From: Pseudomonas sp. R-28-1W-6
GTDB lineage: Bacteria > Pseudomonadota > Gammaproteobacteria > Pseudomonadales > Pseudomonadaceae
NCBI RefSeq assembly: GCF_009799925.1
Contig: NZ_WELK01000006.1
Span: 120,797-184,796 of the forward strand
Length of the DNA stretch: 64,000 nucleotides
Reading direction: 5' to 3'
Under the pieces are notes generated by a model. The model was not told where the DNA came from. It saw only the letters and a list, made by a program, of their open reading frames with translations, and searched no databases. Position 1 is the stretch's first letter. Each line of letters begins with the position of its first letter. Made by a program: the position numbers and the translations under genes. Positions 55,200 through 64,000 of the stretch are shown here, in pieces.

Positions 55200-56201
55200 T
55201 TACCAGCGCGCATGGGTGGCGCCGACCCAGCCGTAGGCGCCGTTCACCGGCACCTTCTTGCCCTGCGGGTCGCGCAGCAGGCCATCGAAGCGGCCGAACC
55301 ACTGGCGGGTATCGGCATAGAACGGGCCGATCTGCGGGTAGGCCTGGTGCTGTTGGCGCGGGCTGAAGGTCAGCTCGACCTGCCCGCTGGCGCTGCTCAG
55401 GCGCCAGGGCTCCAGCGCGCCCTGGGGGTTCTGCTCGATCCGCACCGGCTCCTCGAGGTGCAGCAGTTCGCCACCGAACCACAGGGCGTTCTCCGACAGG
55501 CCGCTGGCGTCGCACCAGCCGCTGCCGAAGTTGCCGGCGATGCCGCCGGGGGCGGCGAAGGCGGCGCGGGTCCAGTGGCTGCTCAGGGGCCAGACGCCGC
55601 GGGCGAAGTCCAGCGAGGCGAAGCTCTGCCCCGGCAGGCAGCTGTAGTGGCGCTCGCCCAGTTGCAGGTGGCCGGTCACCGGCAGGCCGAGCTGGCGGCA
55701 GGAGGCGTGAAAGGTCCGCTCGCCCATGGGGCAGACCAGGTTGACCGACTCCAGGTGGCTGGGGCGCTGGATTTCCAGGGCCACCTGCAGCGGCTGGCCG
55801 CCGATGTCCGCGGCGACCACGGTCAGGCGCACCGAGGAGCCGCGGTCGTCGGCCCGCAGGTGCAGGCGGCTGTGGCGGAACTCGTGGCTTTCCAGGGGGG
55901 TGTCGGGCAGGTCGCAGCCGCGACCGAGCGGGCGCAGGTGCTTGCGGCTGGCCAATATGCCGCTGTCGAGGTCGAGGAAGTGGGCGGCGCCGTAGCTCAG
56001 GTAGTCGAGGTCGGCGAAGGTCAGGGCCAGCATCCACTGCGGGGTGGTGATGCACCAGTGGTTCCAGCGCTTGCGCCGGCCGAAATGCCCGGGAATGGCG
56101 CAGTGCACGGCCGGACGCGGCGACCAGCCAACGGCCTGCGGGTTCAGCTGACCGCGGGCATCGCACAATGGCTGCAGGGTGGGAAAGGTGAAGCTGTTCA
56201 T
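55200..56201 (-). CDS. DUF2804 domain protein
   Basis: A 333-residue beta-rich protein. The start MNSFTFPTLQPLCDARGQLN, the segment KRWNHWCITTPQWMLALTFAD, the VCPMGERTFHASCRQLGLPV block and FARGVWPLSSHWTRAAFA are features of DUF2804, a lipocalin-like family of unknown role. ATG 56201 is chosen; a longer start lies inside a stretch with no conservation. It is monocistronic, upstream of fumC by 78 bases on the same strand. Confidence 0.85.
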   Translation of the reverse strand: MNSFTFPTLQPLCDARGQLNPQAVGWSPRPAVHCAIPGHFGRRKRWNHWCITTPQWMLALTFADLDYLSYGAAHFLDLDSGILASRKHLRPLGRGCDLPDTPLESHEFRHSRLHLRADDRGSSVRLTVVAADIGGQPLQVALEIQRPSHLESVNLVCPMGERTFHASCRQLGLPVTGHLQLGERHYSCLPGQSFASLDFARGVWPLSSHWTRAAFAAPGGIAGNFGSGWCDASGLSENALWFGGELLHLEEPVRIEQNPQGALEPWRLSSASGQVELTFSPRQQHQAYPQIGPFYADTRQWFGRFDGLLRDPQGKKVPVNGAYGWVGATHARW

Positions 56202-56425
56202 CAGACACGTCCGTGTGTGAAGCGTTACCGGGCTGTTCCGGTGACTGACAGGAGGGCTACCGCTCGAATGGCGCGCAGCATGCCCGCATGCCGTCAGGAT
56301 GGGCAAGTACTGGCCATTTGACAACCGCCGAGCGGTCCTTCCGTCAGGCCCCGGCTTGAGCGGCGCCGGTGCTGGGCGCAGAATGTGCGCCGCGAACTTT
56401 TTCCCTTACCTGGTCAGGAATTGCC

Positions 56426-56929
56426 ATGAGCCGTCTGCGCTTTCTTTGTTCCGCTCTGCTGCTGGTCGCCAGCGGCCCGGTGTTTGCCGATGCGGCCAGC
56501 CACGCGGCCCAGGCCGAACGTTTTCTCGAACTGACCCGTGCCGACAAGCTCACCATGCCGGTGTATGCCCAGGTGCAGCAGATGTTCGCCCAGCGCTTTG
56601 CCGAGGCGCAGGCGCCGCAAAGCCAGCGCGCGGTGCTCGAAGGCTACCAGGCCAAGGCCAACGCGGCGCTCGACCGCGCCATCGGCTGGGACAAGCTGGA
56701 GCCCGACATGGTGCGCCTGTACACCAGCAACTTCAGCGAAACCGAGCTGAAGGAGCTGATGGCCTTCTACCAGAGCCCGCTGGGGCGCAAGGTGCTGGAG
56801 AAGATGCCGACGCTGGCGGCGCAGTCGGTACAGATCTCCCAGGCGCGTCTGCAGCCGGCCGTACCGGAGGTGAACAAGCTGCTCACCGAGATGTCTGCCG
56901 AACTGCAGAAACCCAAAGCCAAGCCCTGA
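56426..56929 (+). CDS. DUF2059 family secreted protein
   Basis: A 167-residue protein with a signal peptide (MSRLRFLCSALLLVASGPVFA). The mature helical part has the DUF2059 core YTSNFSETELKELMAFYQSP followed by GRKVLEKMP. It is probably periplasmic with unknown role. ATG 56426 is preferred because it gives the signal peptide. BolA-like protein follows by ten bases. Confidence 0.87.
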   Translation: MSRLRFLCSALLLVASGPVFADAASHAAQAERFLELTRADKLTMPVYAQVQQMFAQRFAEAQAPQSQRAVLEGYQAKANAALDRAIGWDKLEPDMVRLYTSNFSETELKELMAFYQSPLGRKVLEKMPTLAAQSVQISQARLQPAVPEVNKLLTEMSAELQKPKAKP

Positions 56930-56939
56930 GGAGCCGGAC

Positions 56940-57245
56940 ATGAGCATGCGCGAGAAGATCCAGCAGGCCCTAGAAGCCCTGCAGCCGAATTACCTCGATG
57001 TTCTGGATGAAAGCCACATGCACAGCCGGGGCCAGGAAACCCACTACAAGGCGGTGGTGGTCAGCGACCTGTTTGCCGGCCTGAATGCGGTCAAGCGCCA
57101 CCAGAAGGTGTATGCCAGCCTCGGCGAACTGATGCCGCAGTTTCATGCCCTGGCGCTGCACACCTACACCGTGCAGGAGTGGGCGGAGCAGGGCGGGGCG
57201 CCGGATTCGCCGACCTGCAAGGGCGGCAGCCAGCACGACTACTGA
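56940..57245 (+). CDS. BolA family protein
   Basis: A 101-residue alpha/beta protein: EALQPNYLDVLDESHMHSRGQETHYKAVVVSDLF, then AVKRHQKVYASLGELM and IHALALHTYTVQEW. The His in DESHMH and HALALHT are the conserved BolA residues, used with monothiol glutaredoxin for Fe-S handling. Start ATG 56940 has GAGGAGCC upstream. It belongs to the same plus-strand run as the DUF2059 gene. Confidence 0.92.
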   Translation: MSMREKIQQALEALQPNYLDVLDESHMHSRGQETHYKAVVVSDLFAGLNAVKRHQKVYASLGELMPQFHALALHTYTVQEWAEQGGAPDSPTCKGGSQHDY

Positions 57246-57393
57246 AAGGCCGCGCGCACCGTCGATCCAGCCCGGGTGCGCCGCCTGCCGCCATTGCGTT
57301 AAGATTGCCCCCGCGCCGGCCTCAGCCGGCGCTGTCGTTTAACCACCCCCGGTCCGCCCTTTGCGCGGGCGACCACTGGAGAGATTGTTCCTG

Positions 57394-58329
57394 ATGACTG
57401 CCAAGATCGTCGTGGCGGCGCTGTACAAGTTCGTGTCCCTGCCGGACTACGAGGCGCTGCGCGAACCCCTGCTGCAAACCCTGCTCGACAACGCCATCAA
57501 AGGCACCCTGCTGTTGGCCGAAGAAGGCATCAACGGCACCGTGTCCGGCAGCCGCGAAGGCATCGACGGCCTGCTCGCCTGGTTCCGCCAGGACGCCCGC
57601 CTGGCCGATATCGACCATAAAGAATCCTACTGCGATGAGCAGCCGTTCTACCGCACCAAGGTCAAGCTGAAGAAGGAAATCGTCACCCTCGGCGTGCCGG
57701 GCGTGGACCCCAACAGCAAGGTCGGCACTTACGTCGAGCCGCAGGACTGGAATGCCCTGATCAGCGACCCCGAGGTGCTGCTGATCGACACCCGCAACGA
57801 CTACGAGGTGGCCATCGGCACCTTCGAGGGCGCCATCGACCCCAAGACCAAGTCGTTCCGCGAGTTCCCCGAGTACATCAAGGCCCACTTCGATCCGAGC
57901 AAGCACAAGAAGGTGGCGATGTTCTGCACCGGCGGCATCCGCTGCGAGAAGGCCTCCAGCTACATGCTCGGCGAGGGCTTCGAGGAGGTCTATCACCTCA
58001 AGGGCGGCATCCTCAAATACCTCGAGCAAGTGCCGCAGGATGCGACCAAGTGGCGCGGCGACTGCTTCGTATTCGACAACCGGGTCACCGTGCGCCACGA
58101 TTTGAGCGAAGGCGACTACGACCAGTGCCATGCCTGCCGCAATCCGATCTCCGTCGAGGATCGCCAGTCCGAGCACTATGCTCCCGGCATCAGCTGCCCG
58201 CACTGCTGGGATAGCCTGTCGGAGAAGACCCGCACCAGCGCCCGCGAACGGCAGAAGCAGATCGAGATCGCCAAGGCGCGCAACCTGCCGCACCCCATCG
58301 GTTACAACTACAAGGCCGTCGACCAGTAA
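57394..58329 (+). CDS. trhO: tRNA uridine(34) hydroxylase TrhO (rhodanese-related)
   Basis: A 311-residue YceA/TrhO protein. The N-terminal part has [18 protein letters not shown] and [19 protein letters not shown]. The rhodanese domain has [17 protein letters not shown] and catalytic Cys178 in [13 protein letters not shown]. The C-terminus has CHACRNPI and CPHCWDSL, two CxxC pairs as in the family. It hydroxylates uridine 34 in tRNA. ATG 57394 matches the family start. Confidence 0.93.
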   Translation: MTAKIVVAALYKFVSLPDYEALREPLLQTLLDNAIKGTLLLAEEGINGTVSGSREGIDGLLAWFRQDARLADIDHKESYCDEQPFYRTKVKLKKEIVTLGVPGVDPNSKVGTYVEPQDWNALISDPEVLLIDTRNDYEVAIGTFEGAIDPKTKSFREFPEYIKAHFDPSKHKKVAMFCTGGIRCEKASSYMLGEGFEEVYHLKGGILKYLEQVPQDATKWRGDCFVFDNRVTVRHDLSEGDYDQCHACRNPISVEDRQSEHYAPGISCPHCWDSLSEKTRTSARERQKQIEIAKARNLPHPIGYNYKAVDQ

Positions 58330-58339
58330 GGATCAGCCT

Positions 58340-58975
58340 GTGCGCCCACCCCGCCTGCTCTATGTGATGGACCCCATGTGCTCCTGGTGCTGGGGCTTCG
58401 CCCCGGTGGTCGAGGCGTTGGCGCAGCAGGCCGGCGCGGCGGGCGTGCCGCTGCATTTCGTCATGGGTGGTTTGCGCCAGGAGCGCGCGGCGCTGGATGC
58501 GGCGGGCAGGGTGCGTATCCTCGCCCACTGGCAGGCGGTGAATGCGCGCACCGGGCAATTGTTCGACTTCGCTGCCGCGCTGCCCGACGGCCTGGTCTAC
58601 AACACCGAGCCGGCCTGCCGGGCGCTGGTCACCGCGCGCAGCGTCGACGAGCAGAGCGTGGCGCCGCTGGCCCGCCTGATCCAGCAGGCCTTCTACGGCG
58701 CAGGCCGCGATGTCACCCGCGCCCAGGTGCTGGTGGCGCTGGCCGAAGAGGCCGGCATCCCGCGCATCGAGTTCGCCGAGCTATTCGACAGCGAGCAGAT
58801 GTACGCGGCCACCGCCGCCGATTCTGCCTGGGCTCAGGACCTCGGCATCGCCGGCTTCCCCACCCTGCTGGCCGAGCGTGACGGCCAGCTGGCCCTGCTG
58901 ACCAACGGCTACCAGCCCCTTGAGGTACTGGCGCCGATGCTCGAGCGCTGGCTGGCGCGGGGGCAGCGTGGCTGA
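58340..58975 (+). CDS. DsbA family protein
   Basis: A 211-residue thioredoxin-fold protein. YVMDPMCSWCWGFAPV has the CSWC active-site motif near the N-terminus, and the later AGFPTLLAERDGQ has the cis-Pro loop. It lacks a signal peptide, so it is cytosolic, similar to the FrnE-like members. GTG 58340 follows AAGGA, ten bases after trhO. It overlaps the next ABC gene by eight bases. Confidence 0.87.
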   Translation: MRPPRLLYVMDPMCSWCWGFAPVVEALAQQAGAAGVPLHFVMGGLRQERAALDAAGRVRILAHWQAVNARTGQLFDFAAALPDGLVYNTEPACRALVTARSVDEQSVAPLARLIQQAFYGAGRDVTRAQVLVALAEEAGIPRIEFAELFDSEQMYAATAADSAWAQDLGIAGFPTLLAERDGQLALLTNGYQPLEVLAPMLERWLARGQRG

Positions 58976-60746
58976 CCGGCTGAGCTGGGCGGAGATCCGC
59001 CAGCTGGCCTTGCGTCATCGCAAGGCGTTGCTGCTGGCCAACCTGGTCGCCGTCTTCGCCACCCTGTGCAGTGTGCCGATCCCGCTGCTGCTGCCGCTGC
59101 TGGTGGATGAAGTGCTGCTTGGCGATGGCACGGCCGCGCTGCGGGTCATGGACCGTTTCCTGCCCGCGGCCTGGGAGGGCGCAGCCGGTTACATCGGCCT
59201 GATGCTGGTGCTGACCCTGCTGCTGCGCCTGGGCGCGCTGGCCAGCAACGTGCTGCAGGCGCGCCTGTTCGCGCGGCTGTCCAAGGATGTGATCTACCGC
59301 CTGCGTATCCGCCTGATCGAGCGGCTCAAGCGCATCGCCCTCAGCGAGTACGAGAACCTCGGCGGCGGCACGGTCAGTGCGCATCTGGTCACCGATCTGG
59401 ATACCCTCGACAAGTTCATCGGCGAAACCCTGTCGCGGGTGCTGGTGGCCCTGCTGACCCTGGCAGGCACCTCGGCCATCCTGCTGTGGATGCACTGGCA
59501 GCTGGCGCTGCTGATCCTGCTGTTCAACCCGCTGGTGATCTACGCCACGGTGCAGCTGGGCAAGCAGGTCAAGCACCTGAAGAAGCTGGAGAACGACAGC
59601 ACCTCGCGTTTCACCCAGGCCCTGACCGAGACCCTCGAAGCCATCCAGGAAGTGCGTGCCGGCAATCGCCAGGGCTTCTTCCTCGGTCGTCTCGGCCTGC
59701 GTGCCCGCGAGGTACGTGACTACGCGGTGGCCTCGCAGTGGAAGAGCGACGCGGCCAGCCGCAGCAGCGGCCTGCTGTTCCAGTTCGGCATCGACCTGTT
59801 CCGTGCCGCGGCGATGCTGACGGTGCTGTTCTCCGACCTATCGATCGGCCAGATGCTCGCCGTGTTCAGCTACCTGTGGTTCATGATCGGCCCGGTCGAG
59901 CAGCTGCTCAGCCTGCAGTACGCCTACTATGCCGCCGGCGGCGCGCTGCAGCGGATCAACGAGCTGCTGGCCCGGGCCGACGAGCCGCAGTACCCGGGCC
60001 ACAGCGATCCGTTCGCGGGGCGCGAGACGGTGGGCATCGAGGTGCGCGGGCTGAGGTTCGCCTACCGTGACGAGCCGGTGCTGGAGGACCTCGACCTGTC
60101 CATCGCGCCCGGCGAGAAGGTGGCCATAGTCGGCGCTTCCGGGGGCGGCAAGAGCACCCTGGTGCAACTGCTGCTCGGCCTGTACTCGGCCCAGGCCGGG
60201 AGCATCCGCTACGGCGGCGCCAGCCTGGAGGAGATCGGCCTGGAGCGGGTGCGCGAGCATGTGGCGGTGGTGCTGCAGCATCCGGCGCTGTTCAACGACA
60301 CGGTGCGGGCCAACCTGTGCATGGGCCGCGAGCGCGCGGACCAGGCCTGCTGGCAGGCGCTGGAAATCGCCCAGTTGGCAGGCAGCATCCGTGCATTGCC
60401 GGATGGCCTCGATAGCATCGTCGGGCGTTCCGGCGTACGCCTGTCCGGCGGCCAGCGTCAGCGCCTGGCCGTGGCGCGCATGGTGCTGGCCGATCCCAAG
60501 GTGGTGATCCTCGACGAAGCCACCTCCGCCCTGGATGCGGCCACCGAATATGCCCTGCACCAGGCCCTGGCCAGCTTCCTCAATGGCCGCACCACGCTGA
60601 TCATCGCCCACCGCCTGAGCGCGGTGAAACAGGCCGACCGCGTACTGGTGTTCGATGGCGGGCGGATCGCCGAAGACGGCGATCACCAGCAGCTGATTGC
60701 CGAGGGCGGGCTGTACGCCAAGCTTTACGGGCACCTGCAGCACTAG
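58968..60746 (+). CDS. ABC transporter ATP-binding/permease fusion (MsbA-like exporter)
   Basis: A 592-residue half-transporter with six N-terminal membrane helices, then an ATPase: Walker A GASGGGKST, signature LSGGQRQRLAVARM and Walker B VVILDEATSALD. The start GTG 58968 overlaps the DsbA stop. Substrate unknown; lipid or peptide are possible for this class. It should work as a homodimer exporter. Confidence 0.9.
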   Translation: MADRLSWAEIRQLALRHRKALLLANLVAVFATLCSVPIPLLLPLLVDEVLLGDGTAALRVMDRFLPAAWEGAAGYIGLMLVLTLLLRLGALASNVLQARLFARLSKDVIYRLRIRLIERLKRIALSEYENLGGGTVSAHLVTDLDTLDKFIGETLSRVLVALLTLAGTSAILLWMHWQLALLILLFNPLVIYATVQLGKQVKHLKKLENDSTSRFTQALTETLEAIQEVRAGNRQGFFLGRLGLRAREVRDYAVASQWKSDAASRSSGLLFQFGIDLFRAAAMLTVLFSDLSIGQMLAVFSYLWFMIGPVEQLLSLQYAYYAAGGALQRINELLARADEPQYPGHSDPFAGRETVGIEVRGLRFAYRDEPVLEDLDLSIAPGEKVAIVGASGGGKSTLVQLLLGLYSAQAGSIRYGGASLEEIGLERVREHVAVVLQHPALFNDTVRANLCMGRERADQACWQALEIAQLAGSIRALPDGLDSIVGRSGVRLSGGQRQRLAVARMVLADPKVVILDEATSALDAATEYALHQALASFLNGRTTLIIAHRLSAVKQADRVLVFDGGRIAEDGDHQQLIAEGGLYAKLYGHLQH

Positions 60747-60853
60747 CTGGACAGGGCCGTAGATACGCGTTCATCGGCCAGTGGCGCAGCATGCCGATGC
60801 GGCTAATACACTGACAGCTTGGGGGTTATGAACGAACTCGAGGAGAGGCGATC

Positions 60854-61354
60854 ATGACGAAGCTTAAGCGGGTCTTGGCCTTGTCGGCCTGCGCCGTGCT
60901 GTTGTCGGCGGGCATGCCGGCGCAAGTCAATCCACTGATCGACTCGGCTTATGCGCGAGGCGGCGGCAATGGCGGCGGGAATGGTGGTGGTCATGGTGGC
61001 GGCCACGGTGGCGGTCATGGTGGTGGCCACGGTGGGGGTCCGGGTGGCGGCGGGCAAGGTGGTATCGGTGCCGGCCATGGCGCGACGGGTGTCGGTCACG
61101 GTCACGGCGTCGGCGCAGGCAATGGTCTGGGGCAGGGGAAAGGACAGGGGCATGGGGCGGCGACTTCGGCGGCGGCCCGTTCCACTGAAACCACCGGGCT
61201 GGCCAAGGCGATGTCGGTGGTCGCCACTACACCGGCTGCCATTGCCGCAGCGCTGGGATTGGACAGGGCCTTCGAGTCGAGCAGCAAGCATGACGATGAC
61301 ATCGGTGATGATGTCGATCATATCGACGATGACGACGATGGCGATCTGGATTGA
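60854..61354 (+). CDS. Secreted Gly/His-rich repeat protein with acidic tail
   Basis: A 166-residue low-complexity protein with a Sec signal peptide (cleavage after about residue 30). It carries about ten tandem GGGN/GGGH units (residues 37-65), then GHGHGVGAGNG and GQGKGQGHG. The last 20 residues are mostly Asp (DDDIGDDVDHID...). The GGGH units and Asp tail suggest metal binding. It is convergent with the TolC-like gene. GAGGAG precedes ATG 60854. No family recognised. Confidence 0.75.
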   Translation: MTKLKRVLALSACAVLLSAGMPAQVNPLIDSAYARGGGNGGGNGGGHGGGHGGGHGGGHGGGPGGGGQGGIGAGHGATGVGHGHGVGAGNGLGQGKGQGHGAATSAAARSTETTGLAKAMSVVATTPAAIAAALGLDRAFESSSKHDDDIGDDVDHIDDDDDGDLD

Positions 61355-61387
61355 CGGCCTCTGACTCCGCCACGGACCCATGCGCCA

Positions 61388-61409
61388 CAGGCCGGCATGG
61401 GCCGGCCTG
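61388..61409. terminator. Hairpin between the Gly-rich protein gene and the TolC-like gene
   Basis: CAGGCCGGC, loop ATGG, GCCGGCCTG: a perfect nine-base stem between two convergent genes. It lacks T tracts, so it is a structural or weak terminator. Confidence 0.5.
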
Positions 61410-61422
61410 CTAGGCGCTGGGC

Positions 61423-62910
61423 TTAGTGCAGCTGGCCCTGTTCCCAGCGCTGCTCGCTGCTCGCCAGAGCCTCCGAGATGGCCGAGAGCTGGGTGGAGGG
61501 TAGTTGCTCGGGCAGCGGGTCCAGGCCGACGCTGGCGAACAGCTGACCGTAGCTGTTGCGCAGTTCGGCATAGGCCAGGTCGCGACGCAGATCGGCTTGC
61601 AGGGCATTGAGTTCACCCTGGATCAGTTCCAGTTCGCCAATTCCCTGGGCCTGGTAGCGATTGCGCAATTGCTCGGCGATCTGGCTGTCCAGGCCGGCCA
61701 GTTCCTGGCTGGTGTGGAATTGGCGCTGCGCCTCGTTGAAGTTGGCATTGGCCACGTAGAGTTGCGCCAAAACTGCCATCGACATCGCCTGGCGGCGGGC
61801 CTGGGCGACGGATTCGCCGGCCTTGGCCACATCGATGGCGGCAGGGGCGGAGAGCACGTTGAACAGGTTCCAGGTGACCTTCACGCCATAGTCGGCCCAG
61901 CCTTGGTTGACCAGGAAACTGTTGCTGTCGTAGTGCCCGCCGGCGGCAAACTCCAGGCCCGGCAGCAGGCGCAACATGGCCTTGCGGGTTTCTGCCGCGC
62001 TGATGCGGGCCTGATAGTCCTGCTCGCGCAGTTCCGGGCGATTGGCCAGGGCTTCCTGTTCGAGCAGGGCCAGGTCTACCTTGAGTTCCGGCACCGGGTA
62101 GTCCTCGCTGGCGGCCAGGGTCAGGTCGCTGCCCATGGGCAGGTTGATCAGGGTCGCCAGTTCGGTCTTGGCCAGGGACAGGGCGCGGCGCTGGTCTTCC
62201 AGCTGGCGCGTGGCCTCGATCAGCGCGCGCTGGTAACTGAGGGCCTGGATCGGGTCGCCGATGCGCTGCTCGCTGAGGCGCTGGCTGTTGCCGCGGGCCT
62301 GGTCGACGCGGGCCATCAGGCTGTCGATCTGCTTGAGCAGACGCTCGGCGGCGACGGCGCGCCAGTAGGCCGAACGCACGTCCTGGATGATGGTGTGGAT
62401 CACCTTGCGCCGGCGTTCCTGCACGATCAGGCGCTGGTCACCCTGCTGCTTGGCGCTGATGTAGCTGACGCCGAAGTCCAGCACGTTCCACACCATGGTC
62501 AGGTCTGCCACACGCCGGTTGCGGTCCTGGGAGGTGGACGGCTCGAGGGACTGGGTGCCGGTTTTAACGCTTTCGCTGCTGGAGGCGCTGACGTTGTCAC
62601 GACCGGCATAACCGGCAGACAGCGCCATGCGCGGCAGCATGTCGAACGTGGCGAGGTCCACCTGGCGCTGGGCCAGGGCTTCCTCCATCACCTTCAGGCG
62701 CCCCTCGAGGTTGTACCTGACGGCGCGGGCCATGGCGTCATGCAGGGTCAGCGGGCCGCTTAGCGGCTCCTGATCCTTGAACATGCTCTGCAGGTCTTGT
62801 TGTGCGCGGGTTTCGCTGGCGCTGCGCTCGATCGGTTGGCTGGTGACTGCGCAGCCGCTGATGGCCAGCGCAAGCAGGCTGACCCCGAACAGTTTCTGGC
62901 TCTTATTCAT
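61423..62910 (-). CDS. TolC family outer-membrane lipoprotein
   Basis: A 495-residue outer-membrane efflux protein. The N-terminus is a lipoprotein signal (LLALAISGCAVTS, lipidated Cys near residue 20). The TolC core with long helices is clear: AQRQVDLATFDMLPRMALSAGY, LQRQ-type heptads, RPELREQDYQARISAAETRKAM. It would be the outer pore of an efflux pump or a type I secretion system. It sits 55 bases after the end of the repetitive surface protein on the same strand, so the two are probably one operon. Confidence 0.88.
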   Translation of the reverse strand: MNKSQKLFGVSLLALAISGCAVTSQPIERSASETRAQQDLQSMFKDQEPLSGPLTLHDAMARAVRYNLEGRLKVMEEALAQRQVDLATFDMLPRMALSAGYAGRDNVSASSSESVKTGTQSLEPSTSQDRNRRVADLTMVWNVLDFGVSYISAKQQGDQRLIVQERRRKVIHTIIQDVRSAYWRAVAAERLLKQIDSLMARVDQARGNSQRLSEQRIGDPIQALSYQRALIEATRQLEDQRRALSLAKTELATLINLPMGSDLTLAASEDYPVPELKVDLALLEQEALANRPELREQDYQARISAAETRKAMLRLLPGLEFAAGGHYDSNSFLVNQGWADYGVKVTWNLFNVLSAPAAIDVAKAGESVAQARRQAMSMAVLAQLYVANANFNEAQRQFHTSQELAGLDSQIAEQLRNRYQAQGIGELELIQGELNALQADLRRDLAYAELRNSYGQLFASVGLDPLPEQLPSTQLSAISEALASSEQRWEQGQLH

Positions 62911-62965
62911 CCTTGGGCCGCCCCCTTGTCACGGCTCAATCCTTCATTCGAACTTGTAGTTGTAT

Positions 62966-64000
62966 TCAGACTCGTGACCCAGCAGCGTCGAATTGACCCA
63001 ATGCCTGGGCCAGTTCACGTAGCGGACGTTGTTCGTTTTCATGCAGCTCATGCAACTGTTGGCCCAGTGTCGGCACCCCCATAGTCCGGCCACCCCCGGT
63101 AGCGCCGCCGGAGCCCCATTTCTTGCCGTCGAAGACCTCCAGTTGCTCGGACTCCTGCATGGCATCCTCGCCGAAGACGTTGGACAGGCTGCTGGAGCCG
63201 AACACCCCGGCATCGCCGCCGCCAAAGCCGAGGAAGCCGCTTCCCGAACCATCGCCGCCGACATCGCTGGAGCTACTGGCGAAGACCTGGGCGATGAAGC
63301 TGGGTGCCAGGGCGCCATGGTTGATGAAGATGTTGCCCAGCGTAGGAATGCCACTGCCCAGGGTCGGCACCTCGAACAGTGGAGGCGGCAGCAGGGGCGA
63401 GATGATCGGCAATGGCGCGGGTGGAACGAGCGGTTGCAGTGGCGTGGTTGGTGCATCAACGACCACCGCGGGCGGATAGGCCCGGAACTCCGGGTCGCCA
63501 TTGTCGATGACCAGCACTGGCGCCGTGTCGATGGCGTAGTTGTTGGAGGTGGTACTGCCCGTGCCGGAATTGCCGGCCAGATCGGCCAGGCCGCTGTTGT
63601 CGAGGGTGATCAGGTTGGTCGGGTCGGTGATTTCGGCCCTCGGGGTTAGCGTGGCGGTCCAGGTGATGCCGCCGTCGCTGCTGCTCAGGTTGGACAGGCT
63701 GCCGTTGGTCACGCTCAGATCGGCCAGGTCGAAGCCGGAAACCGCTTCACTGAAGGTAATGGTGACGCTGGTCGTCTCGCCGATAGCCAGTGTGCTGTCG
63801 GCCACCACGATGGTTGCCGTGGGGCGGGTCGTGTCGATGGCATAGTTGCTGGAAGTGGTGCTGCCCGTGCCGGTATTGCCGGCCAAATCGGCCAGGCCAC
63901 TGTTGTCGAGGGTGATCAGGTTGGTCGCGTCGGTGATTTCGGCCGTCGGGGTTAGCGTGGCGGTCCAGGTGATGCCGCCGTCGCTGCTGCTCAGGTTGGA
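62966..64000 (-). CDS. Repetitive Ig-like surface/adhesin protein, C-terminal part
   Basis: An open frame that runs off the right edge, so the N-terminus is missing. It is built of about 100-residue bacterial Ig-like repeats ([78 protein letters not shown]). After the repeats comes a Pro-rich linker ([11 protein letters not shown]) and a Gly/Ser-rich tail ending in an acidic helix. This matches large secreted adhesins that use type I secretion, with the TolC-like gene next. The stop is at 62966. Confidence 0.82.
   Translation of the reverse strand, partial: SNLSSSDGGITWTATLTPTAEITDATNLITLDNSGLADLAGNTGTGSTTSSNYAIDTTRPTATIVVADSTLAIGETTSVTITFSEAVSGFDLADLSVTNGSLSNLSSSDGGITWTATLTPRAEITDPTNLITLDNSGLADLAGNSGTGSTTSNNYAIDTAPVLVIDNGDPEFRAYPPAVVVDAPTTPLQPLVPPAPLPIISPLLPPPLFEVPTLGSGIPTLGNIFINHGALAPSFIAQVFASSSSDVGGDGSGSGFLGFGGGDAGVFGSSSLSNVFGEDAMQESEQLEVFDGKKWGSGGATGGGRTMGVPTLGQQLHELHENEQRPLRELAQALGQFDAAGSRV
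63601..64000. repeat. 306-base tandem repeat encoding Ig-like modules
   Basis: CGAGGGTGATCAGGTTGGTC starts at 63601 and again at 63907 with near-identical flanks, a period of 306 bases (102 codons). Only about 1.3 units are in the window. The high identity implies recent duplication or gene conversion. Confidence 0.8.

Overview
The window reads as a chromosomal segment of a gamma-proteobacterium, almost certainly a Pseudomonas. Most of it is GC-rich with strong C/G third-position codon bias. It carries Bra/Liv transport genes in the Pseudomonas arrangement, several small conserved proteins typical of the genus (DUF2288, DUF5064-like, DUF5629-like, DUF6316-like), fused MnmC, double-domain polyphosphate:AMP phosphotransferase, and REP-type palindromes in intergenic gaps. 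No rRNA, tRNA, CRISPR array, intact insertion sequence or prophage was seen.

Layout. (1) 0-4.8 kb: the end of a heme-oxygenase-fold protein, an SDR, a TPR protein and an OmpR-type two-component system form one tightly overlapped operon, followed by two small conserved genes. (2) 4.8-12.7 kb: a serine/threonine symporter (sstT), the branched-chain amino-acid ABC system (braC-livHMGF, minus strand) and small conserved genes. (3) 12.9-14.6 kb: a GlxR-like reductase and a hydroxypyruvate-isomerase-like gene. (4) 15.1-35.3 kb: an O-antigen/polysaccharide island with patchy, lower GC. It holds wzz, a decayed phosphomannomutase, a nucleotide-sugar epimerase, a CgeB-like protein, a CMP-sugar synthetase, a three-domain NeuB-type synthase, a flippase, a Wzy-like polymerase, a sialyltransferase-like enzyme, acyltransferases, manC, rmlBACD, a WbaP/WcaJ-type initiating transferase and a WaaL-like ligase. 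(5) 35.3-45 kb: a tubulin/FtsZ-superfamily protein, a periplasmic-binding-domain diguanylate cyclase, an MFS exporter, small genes and a 7TMR-DISM hybrid kinase. (6) 45-48 kb: a sulfide/persulfide operon (DUF3365 haem protein, CsoR-like repressor, rhodanese, TauE exporter, persulfide dioxygenase) with a candidate operator. (7) 48-60.8 kb: housekeeping genes (mnmC, pap, fumC, trhO, bolA-like, DsbA-like, an ABC exporter). (8) 60.8-64 kb: a Gly/His-rich secreted protein converging on a TolC-like protein and the C-terminus of a repetitive Ig-like surface protein that runs off the window.

How the island may work. WbaP/WcaJ starts the repeat unit on undecaprenyl phosphate and RmlBACD supplies dTDP-L-rhamnose. 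The epimerase resembles dTDP-L-rhamnose 4-epimerases, so 6-deoxy-L-talose is possible. ManC makes GDP-mannose. The NeuB-like fusion plus the CMP-transferase should make a CMP-activated ulosonic acid. The enzyme at 24.7 kb has the D/E-D/E-G and HP motifs of bacterial sialyltransferases and is the natural user of that donor. No UDP-GlcNAc 2-epimerase or legionaminate/pseudaminate precursor genes lie nearby, so the sugar is unidentified. The fused C-terminal isomerase-like barrel may supply the missing step.

The strongest candidates for something new are the CBS-NeuB-SAF-TIM-barrel fusion with its incomplete sialic-acid-like pathway, and the chromosomal tubulin-like protein. Both function assignments are inferences from motifs read by eye.
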